From: Platycnemis pennipes
Taxonomy: Eukaryota; Arthropoda; Insecta; Odonata; Platycnemididae
Assembly: GCA_933228895.1 (NCBI GenBank)
Contig: OW121856.1
Location: 107,545,027-107,609,026, forward strand
Direction of reading: 5' to 3'
Length of the DNA: 64,000 bases
Shown piece after piece: positions 20,778-32,700 of the stretch. A program made the position numbers and the translations under genes. The first letter of the stretch is position 1. Each line of letters begins with the position of its first letter. A model generated the notes under the pieces. The model worked only from the letters and a program-made list of their open reading frames with translations. It was not told the DNA's origin and made no database searches.

Positions 20778-23700
20778 GTAAGGGTGAAGCTAAAATGAAA
20801 GAATAGGAGTTAATCCCCAGGGGATTTAGCATTGTTTGGTATAGTCGAGAGAGAATGAAACATGTCACAATTTGTGATTATTCGCCCAGAAATCGGTATT
20901 CACTTAGCTGAGCACCACATGTGTGTAATATTTGAAACATGAGGATGCAAATCTTGTTTCATCCAAAGTTCAAAGCTCTTAGTAAGTTTATGTATTTTTT
21001 CTTTGCATCTAAATGCAAGAATTTTTTGGCAGTAATCTATGGTAATCTGTGATTATCTTCAATTTTTTTTAAAATTTAGGTATGTTATAGTGAAGGGATA
21101 ATTGCTGTTTTCTCATAGTGAATTCTCTTAACCTACCCCTTGCTTGTTCTACCTTGGACTAATGGGTATTTCAGCTTCCAGTCAAAGTTCTCGTATTAGT
21201 GATTATGCCAAACCTTAGTTTCCCAATTTATTGCTATGACTCTGCTTTGCATCTTTTCACTGTTTAGGTACTAAATTCTTATGCTAGTACGTGCTTAGTT
21301 TTAACTTCCCCACTGAACATGATCAGTTCAATATATGGACTGATTGCAACCAATGAAACTGTGATTAGATAGCTGTATCAGTAATAAAAATGTCATATTT
21401 TGGGCAGCAGCTTGCCCTATTGCTTTCTTTATGAATGAATATGATGGGCCTGGTGGCCATTAGGATTTAGTGTAGTGAAGAACAATGTATGGGGTGTTTC
21501 ACCATCGGCTTTAACCTGGTGGACGGTGGCACCATGCGCACGATTTTGGCAGCTTTGTGATGTTGATATGTCTAGCAGCCCATGTACATCTTGTTCCTTA
21601 AAACCTCTATAATTTCCACAGAGAAAGAGGACACCTTGGTAGCTCAACTGGTAGAGCACCTGGCCGGAAATCAGGAGGTTCGGGTTCGAGTCCCGGTCAA
21701 TGCGAATGATTTTTTTCTCTGTGGAATATTTGCTATTGTCCAACTTCAGTGGGTAATGCCGCTAAATTTTTCACGGCTAGTACGTGATCTTTGAATTCAT
21801 CCCAGATTCCTCGGGAATCTGGGAAGGGCAGAGGGTGGAAACAGTAGTTCATTTTAACTTTTAACATTTTAATAGGTGGGAACTTTGAGTACCCTTTGGC
21901 ATACAGATAGGGGGTTTAGGGTTTAAACACCCCCCAAAAACATTCCCATAATTTCCTATATTTTGTATGGAAATGAAGACAAAATTTTCAATTTACCACA
22001 TTAAAAACAAACTTTAATTTGACTCGGGTTTTGTTGACACTGCAACATCAATAGGTGAAAAAATAAGATCAAGGGTGAGCTTATATATGTACAGAATGTT
22101 GGGATGTAAGGAGTAGGAAAGGGTAGGGGGGATAAGGAGGGCGAGTGGAGGGAGGCCTATTGGCCGAGCTGCCCTATCCCACTACTTGGCCCCCTTCTCC
22201 CTCCTACCCTTTCCTACTCCTTACATTCCAGCATTTTGTTCATACATAAGCTAACCTCCGATCTTATTTTTTCACCTGATGATTTTGCAGTGTCGACGAA
22301 ACGACGATAAGCTAACCTCCGATCTTATTTTTTCACCTGATGATGTTGCAGTGTCGACGAAACCCGGGTCGAATTAAAGTTTGTTTTTAATCTTAGGAAA
22401 ATTGCAAATTTTGTCTTCATTTTGATATTTTCGAATGCCACTCAATATCGCCGGAAACTACTGAATATATTTTGTATATTTTGCACTAGCGTTTAGAATT
22501 TTGCGTATTGCGCTGAAAAATATAGTTGGATTGTCTTCAAGAAAAGAGAATGTTAATTTAATTATTGTGATGCACATAAATATTAATTAAACCCTCCAGA
22601 AGGAAATGTTGCATATGCCACTGCTGTTTATGTATTGTATTCAGTAGTAGAGAATGCAAAGTTGATATAAATCGTGAAGGAGAATGCATTATACTCCAGT
22701 TTGCATGTTAAAGTACTCGTGGAGCCAAGCAATGCTAAGAAAAGGTGTTCCATAAAGCCCATGTGGCCAAACAGGTCTGGCAGAGCTTACATGACACTAA
22801 TTGCTAATGAAAATTGGTATGTCAGAGAGTCGTTAATGGGAAATATCAGATTTTTTACTCTGCCTTGCCCAATGATTGTGAGCATTTATTGGGAACCCAG
22901 TAATGTCATGGAAATTATCCATTAATTCTCAAAAGCTGTAATGGAAGTAATGACATGATATTCACCATCCATATTTGCCTCACATTGTATTTACTAAAGC
23001 ATGTAGCAATATTTAAGAAATGTCCTTGGAGGGGATGAAACATACTGAACACTGCAAGCTGTCTTCTATTAAACTGAATGTATTTATACAATGGTTCACA
23101 TATGAAAATCATGATAATGTGCAAAGTGTTGTGGTTATTAATCAATCAGTAGTCTTTTAGTGCATGTTAAAATGATTTAGGTGAGGGCATTTGAAATTTA
23201 CTGCTATCTTTCTGTCAGCATTAGATACATAAAACAGAAGTACTTAATGACCAGGTGTGCTGGGATAGTCTGTTAAGAGCTCATAATTAGTAGCTCTTGT
23301 TAAATAGTTATGAAGAGAACTGTCTTTGGGACAGTGATTATGATTCACAGTTGGGTTTCTTCATTAGTTCATTTTTAGATTGAATCCCAGAAGTGTTCTG
23401 AATTCATGAAAATCAGCCAAGTTCAGTTAATTCCTATGCTGGGATTGAGTTAGTTCAAGAGTGCCTTGTAGCAAAATTTTAGGTCAAATCCAGAATTGAA
23501 CAGTGTAGCCCTGCTCTCTGTAGAGTGTGATGATACAGTATTGCTGGGTTAATTTTTATCTCCATTGGAGATAAAAATTAACCCAGTTGGCGATTGCCCA
23601 TTGCTTGGATTGGTTGGAGATTGTTATCCATAGAGAAATTAGTTCCACGTGTTCATTCTTGCTTGCAATCAACCCCATAATCCGAGGTCAGAATTTAGGA

Positions 23701-26700
23701 TGATGAAGTTCAGTAGTCAGCAAGCACTTCTCTTACTTCATCAAGTCATTTGGTTGCTTCCAGCTGGGGTATTGGTCTTTCATTCTCTGGAAATATAAGG
23801 GCCTAGCCATGTTGAAACACCAGTTCCCCATCAGATCACTGAGGTTAGGCAGCAATGGGCTCGGATGGACCCTTATTCATACCTCTAGAGCGGTGCTCTT
23901 GTTCCCTGACTGCAAGTGGTGAGCCCATTGATTGTGGGTCAGCAAAATGGATCCAAAGGGGTCTAAGTGCCAGGGGATTCCAGAAGGTCCTTGCCCACCT
24001 CTCAATTTACATTTACATATGAATTTAGTGTTTAATTGCATCTGGATCAATAATGGCTGATAGGAAAAGTTAAAATCAGCCTCAGTTGTAGTCCATTTTG
24101 CAAGCCACTGAACAAATGGTTGGGTAAAATTTTCACCCTCATCTCTCTTTGCATGGCAGAGTTCAAGAATGGCCAGCACCAAGTGTTCATTAGATTTCAA
24201 ATTATAGTTAAAGTTGTGGTTTCAATAGAAATTTTAACACCTCAGGATGATAACTACTGCACAATCGTTGGCATTTATTTAGTGTACATCTGCATTAGCT
24301 CTGCTAGTGGTAATCCTGAAATGCTAATACATGATTGCCGTTGCTGCATGCATCATCGTTTTTTTTGGAGTCTCTATTAGTGGCAGTATGGCAGGGAAAA
24401 ACATAAAAGGTACACTAAGAAAAACATAGCTAAATATCTCAATCTTGTCGCTCCTTATAGTGAACTTTCCTGCACCACTCTTTGCATTCATTGAGCTTTG
24501 CCAATTGTTGGCATTTATTTTGCATGAATATGCATTGACATTGCAGATGGTACTCTTGAAATTCTAAATCATGGTTCTCATTGTCTCAAGTCTGCTCCTT
24601 AGAGGTGATATAAAGAGGCCTGTGGTATTCTCAAGGTCTTCCTAAGGATGGGACTTCATCCATGATGACTCCTATGCGTGATGAGTGCTACACCAAGAGC
24701 ACCAATCTCAAGACTGTCACTGTTATGAACATCTTGTTAGCCCTCAATCAAAATATTAAAATATCTAACTTCTTTAAGCTTAAAAAATAATCATAACTTA
24801 AAAACTTAAAATCCAAAACTTAAAAATGTCGGCATGTCTATTTTTGTAATTGGTACTTAGCCATTGACAAATGCCATTGCAAATATTGAAAAAGATTCTG
24901 ATGAATATAAATATCTTATATATATAAATATTGTAATAATCTATAGGAATACATCTTAAGGGACTAAGTCACTTTTTATATTTTTCGCATGAATTTTTTG
25001 ATCAGAATTATAAAGTAGGCAAAGCTGTGATATTGAAATTTAACAGGCCAAATGTAGATGGCTTTTCCCTGTTAGAAACTGAACTAAATACTTCTTCAAT
25101 CCAAAGGCATTGTAATGTACTCTATGGACTAAAGTGGGGTGGTGTCTGAAAATTTATGGCTAAGTGCACAGTTGTGGATATTGAAATGAATATTTTATGT
25201 TACTCTAGAATTGAGGACTTCCAAAGTGTTTTCCTCCTGCTATACAGCAGTTTATTTAGTAACATTTCCTGGTCATCTGATATGCTTAATATCTGGTTAT
25301 AGGTTTTAAACAGCAATTTGATAGGGTTTAATGTAATTTAGTATGTTCAAAGTGTTTTACCCCCTGTTGAATTTCAGTGGTTACATTCTACTAGTTATAA
25401 AAAAATTTCACTTATGAATGAAATCTTTGTAATATTCTACAGCTTTTATGAATATACATCCAATATCAACACTTTGTCATTAGCAAGGGTTCTCTTGAAT
25501 ATGCAGTTTCTGTAGTGTTGAAACTAGTTGTTTATAAATAAAAGCTATGGAATATCACAGTTTTTCAACCTTATAGGTATAAGGTATTTCTTTTAGATAA
25601 ATTCAGACAGGTAAATTCATGTCTAGTGGTGTTGGAGTCCCCACATAAGTGTCTCAGATTTAGATGAAGTTTCTGTCACTACTATCATCATCAGTTAACA
25701 ATCCCAAGATTGTATAAGATTTAGTTCTTTCTGGCAAATTATATTAATAAATGATTCTCAGGTTTCAAGCTGAGTAAGAATTTTGACTGATAGCGTTTTG
25801 ATGATACACTCCTGCGTCGTGCAAACACTGTAGCAGGCAAGGAAAGCCTGCCAATGGAAAATGGAACACCTACGGGAAACATTCTGCCAAAATGGGTAAA
25901 TGGAGAGAGATTTTGCTCGGTCTGAAAAACCCAGTCATGATCCCAAGAAAAGCCACATTGAAAGTCTCTTCAGTCCTGAAATGCCTCCTGTAAGAGATAA
26001 AACCCATTGTGAGAGCTTGCCTGCCATATGTTTCTACCATCGCCAGGAAAATCTCTAGGATACTGGCCAAATGGACTATAGAAAGAATTTATAACCCACC
26101 AAAAAAACTGCATGGCAATTTAGTGCAAGTCGAGGACGAATTGGGACTCAAAACACCTGGAGTTTACTGTATGCCATGTCAGTGTGGAAAAGTATACATC
26201 GGAGAGGCATGATAGAGACCTGAATAAAAGAGCACAGGAGGTGTATTAGGTTGTTCCACTCAGAAAAATCTGCCTTGGCTGAACATATCCTATCGGAAGA
26301 TCACATCATCTCCTTTGATGAAGTCAACTGGTCTCCAAAGCGAATGTGTATTGGGATCATCTCCGTAAAGAGGCCGTAGAAATCAGGCTGGAAGATAACA
26401 CGTGGAATCGGGACTGGGAACATCCTCAGCAGGGAATGGAAACCGTTAATTCAAAAAATAACGGAAAAAAGGAGACAACAATACCCTCCCCTGGATTAGA
26501 CAGCTACATAAGCAGAGGAAGAATGTCCTGCAAATCTTATTGCTCTGAGGACGATGGAGGAGTGTTCCAGCGAAACGTTAGCAGCCAAAATTCTTTATTT
26601 ATTTATAACTCGAGAATTATTTATTAATCCTAAGATTTGTTTGATTCAGCCCTCCACTCGATTCTTCATTTGGCCAATCTTTTCATTGTGACGTAATTCT

Positions 26701-29700
26701 TCTCTTTAACATCCTTCACGACTTGTTCCATATATCTTATCTGAGACCTGTCTTATCCATTCCTTCTGCTCACTTTTTCCTCAAAGATAGTCTTCATCGT
26801 GTCTTAAGATATGGCCGATTAAGTTGTCCCATCTTCTTTTTAAGGTTTTCAGCAGATTTCTCATTTCTCCCACTCTTCTTCAAGATTTCTTTGTGTGTCT
26901 CTCGGTCAATCCATTTCATCTTCATCATTCTTCGATATCACCACATTTCGAATGCTTCCAGCCTTGACATCTCTGATGCTGTTATCATCCATGGTTTGCT
27001 GCCTTATAGCAGCATACTCCAGATGTATGTTCTAATGAAATGTTTATTCTCTTCCACGCTTGAATTTGCCAATGTTCGCAGAATCTTCTTCTGGTAAAAT
27101 GCCCTTGTCCCCTGGGCTGTTCTACTGACAATTTGTCTTTTGTTTTATCCATCGCCGGCTACTCTGCTTCCTTGGTAACAGTACTCTTCCACCTCCTCGA
27201 TATTTTGTTTTCCTAGTTTAACATTGGTCCTGGCTTCTTTTCTCCTTCTGCATACAATACCTTAGTTTTCTTTTTATTGATCTTCAGATGATATCTGGTC
27301 ATTGTTCTTTCCATATTTTCTAGTGTCTTCTTTAAATCTCCTTCTGTTTCTGCCATGACTGCTATGTCATCGGTGAATCGTAGCATGCTGATTTTCTCTC
27401 TGTGGATATTCACTCCCAAAGACTTTTCGTTGACTTCTTGGATGGCTTTCTTCTAATGGTAGAAGAAATCAATTCTTAAGATTTCTTCTATAAATCATGG
27501 CATTTTCTTGACAACATTTCTTCTTCCCAGGATTTCTTTTGTGGATTCACGTAGCCTGATTGTAATGTTCCCCCATCTCTTCTCCACTGATTTCACTGTT
27601 CTTGATTTCTGCTGCCTTCTGAAAGGCTACATTCAGCGATTTGGTGTGAATAATTCTGTAACTTCCACTCCAAAAGTTTCTTTCTTTGGACCATCTCATT
27701 TCACTGATTCCTATTATTTTGAGGTCCATTCTCTGTGTTGCTACCTTCAGGTTCAACAATCGTCTGGCGGTCCGAAGTGATCTCATGTTCCTACCCTAAA
27801 TTGTTTATCACACTTGACTGACATGCTCTCTTGGGTAGTCCTTGCCCAGAAATCCAAATGGGGGACTATTTTACCTCCAGAATAGTTTACTCGAGAGGCT
27901 TCCATTATGTCTTGATAAAAGGAAAGAGTGGAGTAGCTGCGACCCCTTTGGATAATAATATGATGGTTTCCCCTTGCCTTCCACATTGCAGTGCTACAGC
28001 CATTAACGTAAATGGTAGGACACCGGTAGTGAAATGAGTATCGCTTTACTGTGGTCTCCACCTTCACTCATATGAAGAAGAGCTGCTGCTCTCTCCTCCG
28101 GGTGATGGGAAGCATAATTGTTGGCGGCCTCCCTTCGCCAAGTCATGGCATCTTCACAGGTTCCTGTATTATTTAAAGGCCGATCTTACCCAAGGAAAGA
28201 CCAATACCACCTCGGAATGCTGTCCCTTTTTGTCTAAATCTGCTTATTCGGCGAGTAAACTCTCTTATTTTGCCGCAAGCCTCTATTTTTATAGGTCAAC
28301 CCACCATCCACAACCCAGTGGTTGTGCTTGGTGGCTTCACTCCATGCAAATGTATTTGCCTACGGACAATAAAGTTCTAATCTAAGCTCAGCCCTGAGAC
28401 TTCTATCTTATCTATATAAATAAAATAATAGCACTTCTTCTGTCTGATTATTATGTTATGATAATTGTGTGCTCGTTATAAAGGTTTTTAGAGAATTTTT
28501 TTGCTATCCCAAACAAATCATCCACCATAAATTTAAAATGATTCTTAAAATGTTCATAGATATAAATTAGGTGTTCCACTTTTAGACAATGTAGGTTTCT
28601 TATTTCACTCATAAAAATACTTAAGTGCTTATTTATCTCATTCATTTTTTATTTATATTATGGACAATGCTTCAAACTTCATTATCTTTGCATTTTTTAC
28701 ACTATGCAATATAGTTTTCATGAAAAGGTGTAATTCACACAGGAATGCATTTGTTTTTTTCGATCCTCTACCAAATGTTTCTAAGCCATTGCCATTGTTG
28801 CCTCGGAATGAAAATGTTGATGATGCTTGAAGGTGCTTAAACAGGTTGTCCTCAAAGGATGCCATAAACTGCATAGTGAAGTAAGATTTCACGCTTTCCC
28901 GGCGAATTGCATTGATGAACTCTTCTTGGGCTCTACACCGGGTGAGTGAATGTAATGCTGCCGACGTTTCTGACATTTGCCGGATGCCGGATTTGCAGGA
29001 TGGGTAACGAGTCGCTACCCGAAACGTCAGCAGCATTACATTCACTCACACGGTGTAGAGCCCGAGAAGAGTTCATCAAACTGCATAGTGTTTCTGGTGC
29101 ATAGATTGGAAGATACTAAAGGTGGCATTTCAACTGATTCGTGAAGCAAGGTCGGCCATTTTATTAGAAACAGACATACTATCTTAGTACTCTTGGATTA
29201 AGAGCGTTTTGCACATGGTAAAAGTAAGAGTAATAAGATTATGGAATGCACTTTAGCCTGTGGAATTAAATTTACTTCCCTAAAATATCATAAGAAAGAT
29301 TATCTGATGCCACTACAAAGGATTTTGGGTATGAAAGCACCATTATTCAAGTACAAATGCCTGCTCGATCTCTGTGAGAGGCCATGGAAAACACAATGTT
29401 TTGTGCCGAGGAGGCCGTACCTAATCCTTCGCAAGCAGTATGCTACATGGTCACTCATAGGCTGTCGTACATATGGCCCCTGGTGTACCTTGTAGCCCTC
29501 TTGGTTTCTCACTGCCTAACAGGTCTGAAAATCTGTTCCCATTTTTGTAAAGCCCCAGGTTCAATGCCGGACATATTAATTTACATTGGTTTAAATTAGA
29601 TTTAGAATTCAAATGTAGAATTTAAGCGATAGGCAGCCTCAAAATATAAGCTTGGCTTTGGCTCTTATTGGGAAATGCCATAACTGGGTACTTATTATTT

Positions 29701-32700
29701 TGGGTATTTATGATTTTTTTCCTCAGAATTTATCCAGGCACCTTAGCTAGTTTAAATAAATATCCTGGCGCTCTTTCAATTGTTAGCTGACATTTGTGAA
29801 GGTTCTCATTGCAATTCATATTTTCAATTTTTAATCTTTTACTAGTTTCAGGATGGGCTTAATTGACAACTGTTCATAGTTATCAAAATATTCCTAAGGC
29901 TCTGCCATGTCACTATCACACGCATGCACCTTTTTCGTTGTGAAATGCATTATCTGTATCTCCTAAGAGTTGAGAATATCAACCATCAATGTTGTAAATC
30001 ATTATTGCTGAATTAATTTTCTTCACAGGCAATTTATTTTTTGAAATATGACAATCATAAAGTATTTTCATGATTCATCAAAAGGTAAAATAGAATAAAG
30101 GTAAACTTTGTGTCTTCCAAAATATATTTTTTACATTGTAATAAGGTTTCAGCCTTTAGGCTCTGAGAAATATTTGTTGAATTATAGCTGTTATAAGCAT
30201 TAACTTAGAGTATGGGAAGGATGGAAGGTAAGGGGAGGAGGGTATGTACATTTAAATGGTGGTGAGACGTGGGGAGAATCTCTGCTTTGTGAGTTTATTA
30301 TTCAAGAGTCTTAGGGTGTGGTCTAGGGAGGGAAAGAGGTAGGTTCAGGACATTGGTTTTCTTGGGAGTATAGAGGAGATAGCTGGGGAAGTGGTCAAAG
30401 AAGTTGACGCCATTGAGAATGGAAGACTCTTTGGTATGGAAGCCTGTACCATACTCCTCCCAGCAGGTGTTCTTCCTTCCATGTGGAAATACTCCTTCCT
30501 GTGTGCAATCTAGACTCCTGGGTGGGTGTCACAGTTTAGTCCATTTCATGATAATAACAATAATAGCTTTATCTTAAAAAGGGTACTCTCCATATTAGAT
30601 GTCATCACATAATGTAAATACGTACATGCATACCAAAGACAATACTTACATAAATTTACTCCCCCTTAGATTGTACCGCAATCACCTGAATAGAATTCTT
30701 CAGTTGAATGAAAAGGATTCTATATTAGCTAATCTCTTATCCTCTTCCTAAATTGAATGGCATCTTCTGCTCTAAGTTGGAATGGTAAAATGCTATACAT
30801 TCTAACATTTACCTTGTGAAAGGCTTTATAATTGAATGAAAATCTATGATAATCAACTTTCAAATTATATTTGCCTCAGGTGGTGTGATGAGGGCATTTA
30901 CTCAGAACTGAAATCGCTATTTTGTACACAAAATTGTACATGGAAATTGATGGACATGAAAAATGAATTTTAGTGAAATAGTTAATCTTATAACCAGAGC
31001 CATTCTGTCATAAATCAAAAATTAGATGTCCACCGAACAAGCTGCGTGAAGGATATGTACGTCACCCACCTTCACCCCTTCACTATTTTGAGGGGAAGGG
31101 AGGGGGGGAGTGGAGGGGAGGGTGGAAGGTCTGCTCTCGCACAGATCCTGTTTCAAACACTCCCATTGGCTGAGTCGGCCATGTGTCCCCCATTGCGATA
31201 AGGCGAAGGAGCTTTGCAGTCTCAGTTGTGATTGGACGAAGTGGATGATGTACTTGTTCTCGGCACTTTTCCAAAAGGGATAAAAACATCAGTTTTTTAC
31301 TGCTTATAACTCAAGAACTAATTGACAGATTGAAGAATGGAAAATAGGGATATTTTTATTTTACAAACACCATCAGATTCGCCAATAAAAAATATGGTAA
31401 ATGACCCCATTGTGTATAGTTGATCTGCAGGATTAAGTCTCAAGATTGTTTTTCTCCTACAGAAGTGCTCTAAATACATATAGGCTATATATGGTCATAA
31501 TGTCATGTTGAATAAAACGAGGTTCTCAGGGGGCATTAGCTACAATTCTGATAGCTCTTTTCTTGTAGCAATAAAATTTGTGTCACTGAAGTAGCTTGCC
31601 TCCATAGTTCCACACCATAGTTTATATGACTATGAAATAATGCTTAGTAATATGGCAAGACATGTTGAGTGGGAATCAGTGTTCTTAACTTTCGGAACAT
31701 GTATATTACCTTGCTACCTTGTTTTTCCTCTGGCAGGGGTCATTAGAGCCTTGAAGATTACTTAGTATTTGTTGTATTTTGTAATAAACATATATTCTCT
31801 ATGTGTTCCTTGGGATGGTGTGTGGAATAGCAGGCAAATGGTTGCCATCCTACTGTTCTGCCTCACTGCCCAACTTGAAGGTGCAAAATGCTGTTCATTT
31901 GCAGTCTTTCTCATTTTACCTTATGAAAGCTGTAATTCAACAAATGATGTTCAAATTCAAGGATCACAAAGTAGCTGTGAAAACCTTAATGGAGTTACCT
32001 GCTGTAATACACACTCAAGCAAAATTTACACAGAGAAAAAACTCATTCTCCTCGTCCAGGACTCGAATGCCCTGATCTCCCTGGCCAAGTGCCTTAACAG
32101 GTGCCAGGTGTAACCCCTTAATCTGCCCTAAAGGCAGTTTCCACCTTCCCTGTGGATCTATTGAGTCTTTAAAGGAATTAAATGTAGAAAATGACCTACT
32201 GTACATATAATGTCTTGAAGCAGCCACAATCGTATTTAATCATCCTTGAAGCAACTGATTGTGATAAAGAACCTTAATGTTTAATGTTGGCTTTGACCTA
32301 GTGGACGTTGGAACAGTGCTCACGATTACAGCTGCTGTGTTGACATTAAGTTTGTCTAACATTGTGTTTCTGTAAAGGCTCTAGAAATCCACGAGGAAGA
32401 GGGAAGCCATATTCTGCAGCCTTTAAACATATTACAGCTGAGAACAGTGTTTATATTCAGGGTAGGTCTTCACTTTTTACTTGTTTGTAGATTAGTAGAA
32501 ATCAGACAGCTCTTCTTTCATTCCCTGTAGCTTGAATGTAATGGAATGATATCTATTGGAGGAAGCTGAATGGCCTCTGTAGGTTACTGCTCGTTAACAA
32601 ATGAAATACACTCGTCCATTGTCTGGTTTGGCTGTGAACTGAGGATGAATGCATGGTAAATGTTGCTCACACATGTGCAGACTTGCTTGATGACAGCTGG

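Noticed and set aside
21632..21705. Functional tRNA gene
   Set aside because: The boxes are good, but U33 is missing, the acceptor stem is imperfect and the same unit recurs with a shared tail, so it is a SINE.
29241..29599. Overlapping ORFs on both strands
   Set aside because: They have no family motif or supporting splice sites; a weak B-box-like AGGTTCAATGCC at about 29557-29568 hints at repeat DNA, but not enough to call.
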